A DNA stretch of 64,000 nucleotides, from IMG/VR virus record IMGVR_UViG_3300025930_000007, positions 62,001 to 126,000 of that record; one strand, given 5' to 3'. The notes beneath the pieces were generated by a model. That model was given only the letters and a program-made list of their open reading frames with translations, was not told the origin of the DNA and did not search any database. Numbering within the stretch: position 1 is the stretch's first letter; the number at the start of each line of letters is the position of its first letter. Below are positions 5,482 to 15,710 of the stretch, piece by piece. Position numbers and translations under genes: made by a program. The DNA is from a virus.

Positions 5482-5484
5482 AAC

Positions 5485-5559
5485 AGCTAGGTCTTCCAAT
5501 TGGTAGGAAGGCGGATTGTTAATCCGTTAATACAGGTTCGAGTCCTGTCCTAGCTGCCA
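5485..5559 (+). tRNA. tRNA-Asn(GUU)
   Basis: Acceptor AGCTAGG / CCTAGCT, discriminator G, encoded CCA. Anticodon loop TTGTTAA gives GUU. T-arm ACAGG-TTCGAGT-CCTGT. Three nt after tRNA-Thr. Confidence 0.95.
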
Positions 5560-5565
5560 ATCTTC

Positions 5566-5594
5566 TTACGCTCCCGTGGAGTCCATGATAAGAT
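5566..5594 (+). promoter_or_regulatory. Leaderless-type promoter for the DnaJ-like gene
   Basis: TTACGC (5566-5571), 17-bp spacer, TAAGAT (5589-5594), then exactly 6 nt to the GTG start at 5601. Confidence 0.6.
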
Positions 5595-5600
5595 GATGCG

Positions 5601-6227
5601 GTGAGTGTTAAACCGGACTACTACGCCGTGCTGGGCGTGAAGAAGAACGCCAGCGCCGACGAGATCCGGAGAGCCTTCAGGAAGAAGGCCATCACGATCC
5701 ACCCAGACCGGAATCCTGGCAACGTCGTGGCTGAAGCGAAGTACAGGCAGCTCACCGAAGCCTACGAAGTCGTCAGCGACGAGACCAAGCGGAAGAAATA
5801 CGACCAGGAGCGCGATGCCCCGCCGCCTCCTCCGCCTCCGAATTATCCGGTAGCGGATGTCTGCGTCGAAGTCGAAATCGATGCCCGGGATCATCTCAAC
5901 GGCGCGGAGAAGACGGTGACAGTTTCGCGTCCGCGGCAATGCCCGGACTGCCACGGTGCGGGAAAGCACTGGAGCCTTTGCGATCTCTGTTATGGCAGCG
6001 GTTGCGGAGCCTGCAGTTGGTCGGGTAACAAGAGTTGCGCGCGGTGCTGGGGAAAGGGCCAGGATCGGGAACTCACGATCATTCGAGTCCTGGTGCCCAT
6101 CGGGACTCCGCCTCATGGCCGGCAAAAGCTGGTGGCGAATGGAGATCTTTGGGGCCTCAAAGGTCCGTTCTACGTTTTTGCCAATGTCAAGCCGCGCGTG
6201 GACAAGCCCGGCATGATTCTCAGTTGA
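5601..6227 (+). CDS. DnaJ-like co-chaperone with zinc motifs
   Basis: 208 residues. A J-domain spans residues 5-70 with the HPD signature at 34-36, which stimulates DnaK ATPase. A run of seven prolines replaces the usual Gly/Phe linker. The middle has four Cys pairs (CPDC, CDLC, CGAC, CARC, about 113-152), a compressed DnaJ zinc-binding domain. The C-terminal part resembles the start of a substrate-binding domain but is much shorter than in full DnaJ (about 370 residues). It probably redirects the host DnaK. The start GTG is inferred from the promoter; there is no Shine-Dalgarno. Confidence 0.88.
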   Translation: MSVKPDYYAVLGVKKNASADEIRRAFRKKAITIHPDRNPGNVVAEAKYRQLTEAYEVVSDETKRKKYDQERDAPPPPPPPNYPVADVCVEVEIDARDHLNGAEKTVTVSRPRQCPDCHGAGKHWSLCDLCYGSGCGACSWSGNKSCARCWGKGQDRELTIIRVLVPIGTPPHGRQKLVANGDLWGLKGPFYVFANVKPRVDKPGMILS

Positions 6228-6234
6228 CCATCAC

Positions 6235-6311
6235 GCCCCCGTAGCTCAACTAGATAGAGCGCCCAGCTTCTACCTGGGAGGTTGGGGGTGCAAATCCCTC
6301 CGGGGGTACCA
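6235..6311 (+). tRNA. tRNA-Arg(UCU)
   Basis: Acceptor GCCCCCG / CGGGGGT, discriminator A, encoded CCA. Anticodon stem CCCAG/CTGGG around CTTCTAC, anticodon UCU. D-arm GCTC/GAGC. T-loop is TGCAAAT rather than TTCnAnT. Confidence 0.94.
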
Positions 6312-6314
6312 ATT

Positions 6315-6845
6315 TCACATGCGGCCGCGTAGGCTGTCGAACGTGCTGAGGCAGGAATAGCGGGCGATGTACTTCATGGCAAGGCCCCCGCAGTCCTTAT
6401 GCTCGGGCATTTCGTCGAAGTGTTTGACCCAATATCCGAAAAGATTCATCGCTGAGGACTGATTGATGAGGCCTCCATCGATGGCAGATTCGAGACGTTC
6501 GAAGAACGCCAGAAGCGCATCGTAAGCATCACGCATCCTGGTTTGTGTCGAGGTGAAGGTCAGTTCTTCATCACCATGGACGACCAGTGATTTCTTGACG
6601 TCTTCCTGGTTGAAGCGGAATTCTTCGCCGTCTGGAAACTTGAAATTGCCGCGGTTCCAGTCGAGGATCCGACAGGCGATCTGAATGAGCCGGCTGCTTT
6701 CGAACTCCTTGTACATGGAATCGAGCTTCTCAGTTCTCTTCCAAGCCTGGTCGCGACGCCACTGGACGAGTGCCGCTATGCCTCCGATGAAGGCCAGACC
6801 TAGAGTCAAGGCATCGATCAGGAGTTTCGCGTTTTCTGTAGTCAT
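6315..6845 (-). CDS. Membrane-anchored hypothetical protein
   Basis: 176 residues. One transmembrane helix near the N-terminus (about 8-27), then RRDQAWKR-type positive residues and a helical cytoplasmic domain rich in charged and aromatic residues. The organisation resembles small DUF4760-like membrane proteins, but the family is not certain. TAATAT lies 7 nt upstream of the ATG on the minus strand with TAGACG 17 bp further away, suggesting a leaderless transcript. It is convergent with tRNA-Arg. Confidence 0.75.
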   Translation of the reverse strand: MTTENAKLLIDALTLGLAFIGGIAALVQWRRDQAWKRTEKLDSMYKEFESSRLIQIACRILDWNRGNFKFPDGEEFRFNQEDVKKSLVVHGDEELTFTSTQTRMRDAYDALLAFFERLESAIDGGLINQSSAMNLFGYWVKHFDEMPEHKDCGGLAMKYIARYSCLSTFDSLRGRM

Positions 6846-6867
6846 GGAACAAATATTACAGCTCCAT

Positions 6868-6941
6868 GCCCCGGTCGTCTAGTAGCAGGACACCTCGTTC
6901 TCACCGAGGAAACAGGGGTGCGATTCCCCTTCGGGGTACCA
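6868..6941 (+). tRNA. tRNA-Glu(CUC)
   Basis: Acceptor GCCCCGG / TCGGGGT, discriminator A, encoded CCA. Anticodon stem CCTCG/CGAGG around TTCTCAC, anticodon CUC. Confidence 0.94.
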
Positions 6942-6948
6942 ATCTTCA

Positions 6949-7149
6949 GGATCTCATCAGGGGGTGGTCTGGAGTCCAGGGATCGAATCCTGGGTGTCCG
7001 TTTTGGAGAGGCTTGCCTCTCTACCGCGGGACGGATGCAGGTCCAGAATAAGCGCCCCCATACTGCCAGCGTCCTAGGCGCCGCTGAACGGCCAAGGGTG
7101 ACGAAGCTGTCGCCAGAGGCGATGATCGGACCACCCCTCGATGAGATCC
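6949..7149 (+). ncRNA. Candidate structured RNA C, unknown family
   Basis: The ends form about 20 bp: GGATCTCATC (6949-6958) with GATGAGATCC (7140-7149), then GGGGTGGTC (6961-6969) with GACCACCCC (7129-7137), only one mismatch between. Inside are a T-arm-like hairpin CCAGG/CCTGG with loop GATCGAAT (6976-6993), GAGAGGC-TT-GCCTCTC near 7012-7027, CAGCG/CGCTG and TCGCC-AGA-GGCGA. It fills the space between two glutamate tRNAs and has no supported ORF. Strand is assumed from the tRNAs. Confidence 0.6.
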
Positions 7150-7157
7150 CCGAATAT

Positions 7158-7232
7158 GGCCCGCTCGTCTACGAGCTAGGATCTCTGGTTTTCACCCAGA
7201 AGAACGGGGTGCGACTCCCCGGCGGGCTACCA
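7158..7232 (+). tRNA. tRNA-Glu(UUC)
   Basis: Acceptor GGCCCGC / GCGGGCT, discriminator A, encoded CCA. Anticodon stem TCTGG/CCAGA around TTTTCAC, anticodon UUC. T-arm CGGGG-TGCGACT-CCCCG. Confidence 0.93.
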
Positions 7233-7253
7233 ATCTTTGAAAGGAGGTCCCTA

Positions 7254-7328
7254 TGAAACGTGACGGCAAACGGCGATTCAGGGTAAAATGCCCTCGTCGT
7301 CCAATGGATAGGACACCCGACTTTTAAT
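7254..7328 (+). CDS. Possible 24-residue peptide ending inside tRNA-Lys
   Basis: An ATG preceded by AAAGGAGG 8 nt upstream opens a very basic 24-codon frame (starts MKRDGKRRF) whose stop lies in the anticodon region of tRNA-Lys(UUU). The good ribosome site is the only support. It may be chance or a degraded gene start. Confidence 0.25.
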
Positions 7329-7366
7329 CGGGCAAAGTGTGGGTTCGAGTCCCACCGGGGGCACCA
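7290..7366 (+). tRNA. tRNA-Lys(UUU)
   Basis: Acceptor GCCCTCG / CGGGGGC, discriminator A, encoded CCA. Anticodon stem CCCGA/TCGGG around CTTTTAA, anticodon UUU. T-arm GTGGG-TTCGAGT-CCCAC. Confidence 0.95.
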
Positions 7367-7369
7367 TTT

Positions 7370-7831
7370 ATGGACTTGATTATCATGATGGGACTGCAAG
7401 CATCCGGGAAAAGCTCCTTCTGCAAGCGATTTGCAGGATCCTACGAGATCATCAGCAAGGATCTCTTCCCGAGTGCCAGGCATCCCCAGCGTCGGCAAAT
7501 GAAGGCTCTCGAAGCCGCGCTGGCCTCCGGTCGTTCCGTGGTGATCGACAATACGAACCCGGAAGTGGAAGACCGCAAGCCTCTGATCGAGATAGGCAAG
7601 GCCGCATGTGCCGACGTCATTGGGTACTATCTCGAATCGAAGGTGGAAGAAAGCCTGAAGAGGAATGCTGCCAGGCCCGAGAAGAAGCGCGTTCCAGAGG
7701 TTGCGATTTTCTCGACGATCAAACGGCTGGCCAGGCCGTCCCTCGAGGAGGGCTTCACCCGCCTCTTTCATGTCCGGATGGCGCCCGATGACGCCTTCCT
7801 GATCGAAGAATGGCTCAACATGCCTCGGTAG
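7370..7831 (+). CDS. P-loop kinase, polynucleotide-kinase-like
   Basis: 153 residues. The P-loop GLQASGKSS (residues 7-15) starts the fold; VVIDNTNP (about 64-71) matches the second conserved motif of T4 PNK-like and AAA_33 kinases, and an Arg-containing lid region (RNAARPEKKR) follows near 105-114. Such enzymes phosphorylate nucleic-acid 5' ends or small molecules. The ATG is 4 nt after the CCA end of tRNA-Lys(UUU), with no Shine-Dalgarno, and the gene's last codons are the start of tRNA-Lys(CUU). The position among tRNAs suggests RNA end repair, but the substrate is inferred. Confidence 0.8.
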   Translation: MDLIIMMGLQASGKSSFCKRFAGSYEIISKDLFPSARHPQRRQMKALEAALASGRSVVIDNTNPEVEDRKPLIEIGKAACADVIGYYLESKVEESLKRNAARPEKKRVPEVAIFSTIKRLARPSLEEGFTRLFHVRMAPDDAFLIEEWLNMPR

Positions 7832-7895
7832 GTCAACAGCAGACGATCCGGCTCTTAACCGGAGGATGCGGGTGCAACTCCCGCCCGAGGCACCA
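7822..7895 (+). tRNA. tRNA-Lys(CUU), first copy
   Basis: Acceptor GCCTCGG / CCGAGGC, discriminator A, encoded CCA. Anticodon stem TCCGG/CCGGA around CTCTTAA, anticodon CUU. Its first 10 nt overlap the last codons and stop (TAG 7829-7831) of the kinase gene. Confidence 0.94.
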
Positions 7896-7902
7896 AATAT
7901 AT

Positions 7903-7978
7903 CGGCACGGAGCTCGAGTGGCAGAGCACCTCCCTCTTAAGGAGGCTTGTAGGGGTTCGAGCCCCCTCGTGCCGACCA
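7903..7978 (+). tRNA. tRNA-Lys(CUU), second copy
   Basis: Acceptor CGGCACG / CGTGCCG, discriminator A, encoded CCA. Anticodon stem CCTCC/GGAGG around CTCTTAA, anticodon CUU. D-arm GCTC/GAGC. The body is unrelated to the first copy, so it is not a recent duplicate. Confidence 0.93.
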
Positions 7979-7982
7979 AAAC

Positions 7983-8010
7983 TTGACTTCGCTCGGTCAA
8001 AAGGTAAACT
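7983..8010 (+). promoter_or_regulatory. Leaderless-type promoter with palindrome
   Basis: TTGACT (7983-7988), 16-bp spacer, TAAACT (8005-8010), 7 nt to the ATG at 8018. The -10 is embedded in the palindrome GTAAAC-TG-GTTTAC (8004-8017), a possible operator. Confidence 0.7.
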
Positions 8011-8017
8011 GGTTTAC

Positions 8018-8275
8018 ATGAGCGAGAGACGGGAAGACAAGAACGGCCAGTTCACGCTGCCGCCCGACATCGTCGAAGAAGCCAAGGGCGACACCATTCG
8101 CGGGGTAAAGATTCAAATCACTCCGGAAGAGGTCATTCGCCGCATCAAAATGGCGGATCGGGCTTTGAACGGCGATTCGAATGACGCCGAGCATGACGCC
8201 CTCCATGATCTTCGCGAGTGGTTGAGCGATATCTTTGAGGATCCTGATAGAAGGGCTGTCAATGAGAGACGCTGA
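8018..8275 (+). CDS. Small acidic hypothetical protein
   Basis: 85 residues, charged and probably helical (ITPEEVIRRIKMADRAL; HDALHDLREWLSDIFED). Not recognised. The ATG follows the -10 box by 7 nt and has no Shine-Dalgarno, so translation is likely leaderless. The next gene overlaps its end by 14 nt, indicating a two-gene operon. Confidence 0.75.
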   Translation: MSERREDKNGQFTLPPDIVEEAKGDTIRGVKIQITPEEVIRRIKMADRALNGDSNDAEHDALHDLREWLSDIFEDPDRRAVNERR

Positions 8276-8525
8276 AGCGCAGCTCATCCAGCGGTACTTC
8301 AGGAAGACCCAGGCGAATCCGGATGGGGCGATCACCCATCACGGCGACTGCGACATCTACGGCATCAAGGTCTGCACCTGCGGCCTGATGCACGACCTCA
8401 TGCCCGTTCCCCATTTGATCGAAAAGCTTTATCCCCTTCACTGGGAAGAGCGCGGGAAGTATGATGAAGTCCGCAGTTCGATAATGAATTCGTCCCGCAA
8501 GACCCGCAAGAAGAGAAAGAAATAG
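8262..8525 (+). CDS. Small hypothetical protein with basic tail
   Basis: 87 residues. A HHGDCD...CTCG segment (three Cys and two His, about residues 24-41) could bind metal; the C-terminus is strongly basic (KTRKKRKK), suggesting nucleic-acid contact. The ATG at 8262 overlaps the preceding gene; an in-frame ATG at 8235 is possible but would lengthen the overlap. The stop TAG is directly followed by tRNA-Leu(CAA). Confidence 0.7.
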   Translation: MRDAEAQLIQRYFRKTQANPDGAITHHGDCDIYGIKVCTCGLMHDLMPVPHLIEKLYPLHWEERGKYDEVRSSIMNSSRKTRKKRKK

Positions 8526-8611
8526 GCCCCCGTGATTGGAACTAGCAGACATCCCCGATTCAAAACCGGGGGCCGAAAGGCGTGGGGGTGCAAATCCCTC
8601 CGGGGGTACCA
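8526..8611 (+). tRNA. tRNA-Leu(CAA)
   Basis: Acceptor GCCCCCG / CGGGGGT, discriminator A, encoded CCA. The loop TTCAAAA gives CAA; the pair closing the loop is A-C. Class II variable arm GCC-GAAA-GGC. It starts immediately after the upstream stop codon. Confidence 0.92.
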
Positions 8612-8614
8612 AGC

Positions 8615-8905
8615 TTGAAGAAGAAGAAGCTTGAAGTGAAGTGGTTTCGCTGGCCTTCAGGGAAGAAGCCTGTCCTGGTGGAGGTGCGCCACTTCGTTCT
8701 GCCATTCGTGCTGATGAAGGACAGAATGGACGAGAGCGGCTACAACGCCGAACAGGCCAAAGCTCAGAAGAGACTGGAAGAGGCAGCGTTACTCGCGAGA
8801 TGGCGCCGAAAGCACCAGCCGACTACTGAGGGCAGCCGCAGCGCGGGCCGCCCAGGAGCGGCTTGCAAACGCAGTTCGGGCAAGTCGCGCAGGGCTTCAC
8901 GGTGA
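8615..8905 (+). CDS. Basic helical hypothetical protein
   Basis: About 96 residues if TTG 8615 is used, or 89 from GTG 8636. Lys/Arg-rich with a long helix (NAEQAKAQKRLEEAALLARW). Not recognised. Codon choice is like its neighbours. Its last 83 nt overlap the convergent gene at 8823-9050, so the Ser/Arg-rich C-terminus may not be constrained. Start uncertain because no clear ribosome site is visible. Confidence 0.5.
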   Translation: MKKKKLEVKWFRWPSGKKPVLVEVRHFVLPFVLMKDRMDESGYNAEQAKAQKRLEEAALLARWRRKHQPTTEGSRSAGRPGAACKRSSGKSRRASR

Positions 8906-9050
8906 CTTCGCCGAGATTCTTATGCGAGATCCAGGCGTTGGTCAGAAAAGCCCCGAAAGATGCGGATAGGAACGCCAGAATGACGATGAGGAAAAACATC
9001 CGCAAGTTGCTGGGCTTCGGTAGCGGCGCCGCAAGGGTCGTCATGTCCAA
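8823..9050 (-). CDS. Small membrane protein with Cys-rich tail
   Basis: 75 residues. One strong transmembrane helix (about 18-41), then a C-terminal region with six Cys (C-x2-C-x2-C-x-C and CGC), likely metal-binding or disulfide-bonded. AGAGGAGG lies 7 nt before the ATG on the minus strand, and a palindromic TATACT box is further upstream. Not recognised. Confidence 0.75.
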   Translation of the reverse strand: MDMTTLAAPLPKPSNLRMFFLIVILAFLSASFGAFLTNAWISHKNLGEVTVKPCATCPNCVCKPLLGGPRCGCPQ

Positions 9051-9063
9051 ATCCTCCTCTGGC

Positions 9064-9075
9064 TAGTATATACTA
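9064..9075. promoter_or_regulatory. Palindromic TAGTATATACTA promoter element
   Basis: The 12-nt perfect palindrome offers TATACT on both strands, between the divergent gene starting at 9050 and tRNA-Leu(UAG) at 9078. It resembles AGTATACT at 955. Confidence 0.5.
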
Positions 9076-9077
9076 AA

Positions 9078-9162
9078 GGGGCTCGTGGCGGAATAGCAGA
9101 CGCGCTGGTCTTAGGAACCAGTGCCGAAAGGCATGGGGGTGCAACTCCCCCCGGGCCCACCA
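9078..9162 (+). tRNA. tRNA-Leu(UAG)
   Basis: Acceptor GGGCTCG / CGGGCCC, discriminator A, encoded CCA. Anticodon stem CTGGT/ACCAG around CTTAGGA, anticodon UAG. Class II arm TGCC-GAAA-GGCA. Confidence 0.94.
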
Positions 9163-9167
9163 AAATT

Positions 9168-9467
9168 ATGAAGATCTGGGTTGACGACGAGAGGCCGATG
9201 GCGGAAGGCTTCGACTACCACGTCAAAACGGCCGCTGAAGCAATCGATCTTATCCAGCAGGGCCGCGTCACCAAGATATCGCTCGATCATGACTTGGGCA
9301 GCGAAGCGGAATTCGAGACAGGATACTTCATCGCCCAGTTCATCGAGATGGCGGCCCATAATGGGTGGATCCCGCCCATCGAATGGAATATCCACACGGC
9401 GAACCCGGTTGGACGCCGGAATATGGAAGCGGCCCTGAAGAATGCCGACAAATACTGGGGAGTATAA
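9168..9467 (+). CDS. Cyclic-phosphate processing receiver-like domain protein
   Basis: 99 residues, a single domain. It begins KIWVDDERPMAEG, continues with a conserved TAAEAIDLIQ helix and SLDHDLG (about 38-44), and ends ...IHTANPVGRRNMEAAL. This matches the receiver-like family proposed from genome context to process cyclic phosphates in RNA repair (cREC). The acidic DDE and DHD residues would form a metal site. It starts 6 nt after tRNA-Leu(UAG) and stops just before tRNA-Leu(UAA). A role in tRNA end healing would fit; the activity is not demonstrated here. Confidence 0.75.
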   Translation: MKIWVDDERPMAEGFDYHVKTAAEAIDLIQQGRVTKISLDHDLGSEAEFETGYFIAQFIEMAAHNGWIPPIEWNIHTANPVGRRNMEAALKNADKYWGV

Positions 9468-9556
9468 GCCGCCGTGGTGCAATGGTAGACACCGGGCCCT
9501 TAAAACGCCAAGGCTCGCGAAAGCGGGTGGGGGTTCAAGTCCTCCCGGCGGCACCA
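9468..9556 (+). tRNA. tRNA-Leu(UAA)
   Basis: Acceptor GCCGCCG / CGGCGGC, discriminator A, encoded CCA. The loop CTTAAAA gives UAA; the anticodon stem has C-C and G-A mismatches. Class II arm CTCGC-GAAA-GCGGG. It begins at the nucleotide after the upstream stop. Confidence 0.9.
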
Positions 9557-9604
9557 ACTGGAAAAGGACGATGAAGGAAGGGTCGAAGAAAAACTTCAGA
9601 TAAC

Positions 9605-10120
9605 ATGCAAGTTCTTCATTATCCAGATCCACGTCTTACGTCTTCGAATGCCACGGTCGGGTCCTGGTCCTCGGAGATCTCTCAGAAGGTCGACCAGATG
9701 AAGGCTCTGCTCATTCGGTCTCGCGGAGTCGGGCTTGCGGCTCCTCAGATCGGTTGGAATGTCAGGCTCTTCATCCTTTCCCTTCCTCAGAAGGACGGCA
9801 TGCAGAAGGACCGGGTGATCTTCGATCCGGTCATGGAACCGATCGGCAAGACGAAACTCATGGATGAAGGCTGTCTGTCCTTTCCGATGATGTTCGCCTC
9901 GATCTTTCGGCACGAACAGGTCCGCATCATGGGGATGACTCCGGAAGGACCCATTGACGAGGTCGTCTCCGATCTGGAGGCCCAGGCGATCCAGCACGAA
10001 ATGGATCATCTGAACGGCATTCTCTACATCGAGAAGATGACGCCGGCGGACCGCAAGCGGAATGCATCTATCCTCCGCCAGTTGGAAGAGGATTGGCGCA
10101 AACAGCATCCCAATCAATAA
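9605..10120 (+). CDS. def: Peptide deformylase
   Basis: 171 residues, normal for the family. All three signatures are present: GVGLAAPQIG (about 42-51), EGCLSF (about 89-94) and QHEMDHLNG (about 134-142), supplying the Cys and two His metal ligands and the catalytic Glu. It removes the formyl group from nascent proteins. Phage deformylases are known from several large phages. The gene follows the leucine tRNA cluster. The ATG has no strong Shine-Dalgarno (GAAGAAAAAC upstream). Confidence 0.95.
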   Translation: MQVLHYPDPRLTSSNATVGSWSSEISQKVDQMKALLIRSRGVGLAAPQIGWNVRLFILSLPQKDGMQKDRVIFDPVMEPIGKTKLMDEGCLSFPMMFASIFRHEQVRIMGMTPEGPIDEVVSDLEAQAIQHEMDHLNGILYIEKMTPADRKRNASILRQLEEDWRKQHPNQ

Positions 10121-10154
10121 GCCTGAAATTCTTTAGATTCGAAGGAGATGGGGA

Positions 10155-14050
<3,896 letters not shown>

Positions 14051-14054
<4 letters not shown>

Positions 14055-14079
14055 CGGACTACGGTAAACGGGTTACCTT
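14051..14079 (+). promoter_or_regulatory. Promoter overlapping the rfbA stop
   Basis: TTGACG (14051-14056) containing the rfbA stop, 17-bp spacer with the palindrome GGTAA-ACGGG-TTACC, TACCTT (14074-14079), and GTG after 6 nt. Confidence 0.6.
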
Positions 14080-14085
14080 CAGATC

Positions 14086-14139
14086 GTGATCAACACTTCA
14101 TACGCCCTGTCTATTACATCTCGCCAAAGCGAGATGTAA
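14086..14139 (+). CDS. Possible 17-residue leader peptide
   Basis: A GTG sits 6 nt after the -10 box, the leaderless spacing used by other genes here, and opens 17 codons ending in TAA inside the hairpin 14114-14139. The context (structured leader before the gene at 14197) resembles an attenuation peptide, but no amino-acid bias is evident. Confidence 0.35.
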   Translation: MINTSYALSITSRQSEM

Positions 14140-14195
14140 AAGGGCAGGCGACCGCTGGAATAGGCTATCGGCCGTCCTGTCCGGAAGGGACAGGC
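14105..14195 (+). promoter_or_regulatory. Structured leader before the 14197 gene
   Basis: A perfect 11-bp hairpin (14114-14124 with 14129-14139, loop CAAA) is followed by CCTGTCC / GGACAGG directly before the ATG at 14197, which places the purine-rich ribosome site in the loop. This could control translation. Confidence 0.5.
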
Positions 14196-14196
14196 C

Positions 14197-14748
14197 ATGT
14201 TCATCAAGGACAAGCGCCGTGCAGAACGGCGCTGGAAGTCGCACTGCGTCTGGATGCGCCGTCTGAAGCTGGACTGGGCGACCCACGGCTGGAACTGGAA
14301 CTGGATGTCGGCGCGGAGAACGAATTACACCCGCTTGGGAATCGCGCCCGTGGCACAGTGTTCCATCTGGGCTCAGACGACGCTCTGCGACTGCTTCTGG
14401 AATCCCGGCTTCAGCGGCATGGGACGCTTCAAGGACACCCCGCATCCGCGCTGCGGCTTCGAATGCCATCCGGAATACGGCCACGGGATCGAGAGCCGGC
14501 CCATTCAGGAATGGCGCGAGGAGGCGCGGGCTTGGGGAGATGAAGGCCGCGAAAGCTTCCACGTGCGCCGGCGTGAGCCGGATCGAAAGATCCTGGTGCG
14601 TCAGACCTGCATCTGCGGGTATCTGATGAAGACTTTCTGGAAGCGAGCCCAGGACATCCGCTGGTCCGACAAGCGCTCGGAGGAATACTGCGAGAGCTGC
14701 ACCAAGCGCCTCGGGCGCCGTAATGGGAGAATCAGAATGCCCGCGTAG
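14197..14748 (+). CDS. Trp/Arg/Cys-rich hypothetical protein
   Basis: 183 residues, strongly basic and rich in Trp (WATHGWNWNWM) and Cys. Late pairs CICG and CESC (about 147 and 171) could form a zinc ribbon. Not recognised. The ribosome site GGAAGGGA lies in a hairpin loop. The stop TAG overlaps the first bases of tRNA-Val(CAC). Confidence 0.7.
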   Translation: MFIKDKRRAERRWKSHCVWMRRLKLDWATHGWNWNWMSARRTNYTRLGIAPVAQCSIWAQTTLCDCFWNPGFSGMGRFKDTPHPRCGFECHPEYGHGIESRPIQEWREEARAWGDEGRESFHVRRREPDRKILVRQTCICGYLMKTFWKRAQDIRWSDKRSEEYCESCTKRLGRRNGRIRMPA

Positions 14749-14812
14749 TTCAAGGGGAGAACACCTGTCTCACATACAGGAGAAGCTGGTTCGAGTCCAG
14801 CCGTGGGCACCA
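14739..14812 (+). tRNA. tRNA-Val(CAC)
   Basis: Acceptor GCCCGCG / CGTGGGC, discriminator A, encoded CCA. Anticodon stem CCTGT/ACAGG around CTCACAT, anticodon CAC. The first 10 nt overlap the end of the upstream gene. Confidence 0.94.
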
Positions 14813-15130
14813 TTATGGACAGGATTTGCGCTCGATACGGTCGAGCTTCAAGAGCATGGCTTCGGTGCGATCCTTCCATTTAGGCCAGCGCATGGTGGAT
14901 TCCTTGCAGAGCTGCATGGATACCCAAGTCGTCTCGTTCCCAAGCGAAAGCGATGCGCTCTTATCCCAGACGCCTTTGGTAGTCTCCCGAATCAGATTGC
15001 CGGCCTGGTAGAGCTTGCTGGAAGCGCTTCGCGGCTGATCATTCTTCAGGTCTTTGAGAGCGCCGCGGATCTTCTTGCGGATCTGTGAATTGACTTTCTT
15101 TGCGGCGTTGCAAGAAATCTTTCGGGCCAT
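14813..15130 (-). CDS. Small basic hypothetical protein
   Basis: 105 residues from the ATG at 15130, with a Lys/Arg-rich N-terminal half (AAKKVNSQIRKKIRGALKDLK) likely forming a helix. GAGAGGGG lies upstream. The start lies just after the stop of the gene at 15133-15573, so the two are one minus-strand operon. The stop abuts tRNA-Val(CAC). Not recognised. Confidence 0.7.
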   Translation of the reverse strand: MARKISCNAAKKVNSQIRKKIRGALKDLKNDQPRSASSKLYQAGNLIRETTKGVWDKSASLSLGNETTWVSMQLCKESTMRWPKWKDRTEAMLLKLDRIERKSCP

Positions 15131-15132
15131 GA

Positions 15133-15573
15133 TCAACCCCTCTCTTCGGTAATCGCGAGGAACTCAGCATAGGCTTCCGGCCCAATGAAAACCTTGAAAG
15201 GGCCGGCAAGAGCGCTCGCCTGTTCAATGACGGCTTCTGCAACAGGCAGCGGACGTTTGATCAGCTTGGCGAAAGCCTGAGGATTTCGGCCAAAATGTTC
15301 CATGATGGCGGCATCGTTCGCAAGATGTTCGAGGACATCTTCTACAGGGGGAAGTTCGGTACGGTACTCGGGGAAGGTTAACGAAAAATTATAAGTGCGG
15401 TCGCCCCTAGAGACATTGACGATGAAATCCTTGGATTCCTTGAGCGTGGTATTGTCGACCAGGCCATAGGGATCATAAGGGGTTGCTTCGAGCAAGATCC
15501 CATATTTCTTGGCGAACCGGGAAAAACTGTTCGCCCTGAAGGACATCGGCCTGTGAGCGGGCTCCTTCATCAT
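15133..15573 (-). CDS. Hypothetical protein
   Basis: 146 residues from the ATG at 15573 (a second ATG follows directly). Mixed alpha/beta composition with segments GDRTYNFSLTFPEY and a long C-terminal helix (LPVAEAVIEQASALAG). Not recognised. On the minus strand TTGAGC, a 17-bp spacer and TACCAT end 6 nt before the ATG, a leaderless arrangement whose promoter lies inside tRNA-Val(UAC). Confidence 0.75.
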   Translation of the reverse strand: MMKEPAHRPMSFRANSFSRFAKKYGILLEATPYDPYGLVDNTTLKESKDFIVNVSRGDRTYNFSLTFPEYRTELPPVEDVLEHLANDAAIMEHFGRNPQAFAKLIKRPLPVAEAVIEQASALAGPFKVFIGPEAYAEFLAITEERG

Positions 15574-15579
15574 GATAGA

Positions 15580-15608
15580 ATGGTACGAGACTTGGTCCCG
15601 TAGCTCAA
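15580..15608 (-). promoter_or_regulatory. Minus-strand leaderless promoter inside tRNA-Val(UAC)
   Basis: TTGAGC (complement of 15603-15608), 17-bp spacer, TACCAT (complement of 15580-15585), 6 nt to the ATG at 15573. Confidence 0.55.
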
Positions 15609-15669
15609 TAGTGGTAGCGTCGAGCTTACACCTCGAAGGTTGGGAGTGCGACTCTCCCCGGGACCACCA
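15594..15669 (+). tRNA. tRNA-Val(UAC)
   Basis: Acceptor GGTCCCG / CGGGACC, discriminator A, encoded CCA. Anticodon stem TCGAG/CTCGA around CTTACAC, anticodon UAC. Confidence 0.94.
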
Positions 15670-15676
15670 TAAACGA

Positions 15677-15710
15677 AACCGCGAGGATCTGGCGATCCCC
15701 GCGGTCTCTT
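15677..15710 (+). terminator. Probable terminator after tRNA-Val(UAC)
   Basis: Stem ACCGCG-A-GGATC pairs with GATCC-CCGCGGT around TGGC (11 of 12 pairs), followed by CTCTT. The T tract is weak. Confidence 0.5.
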
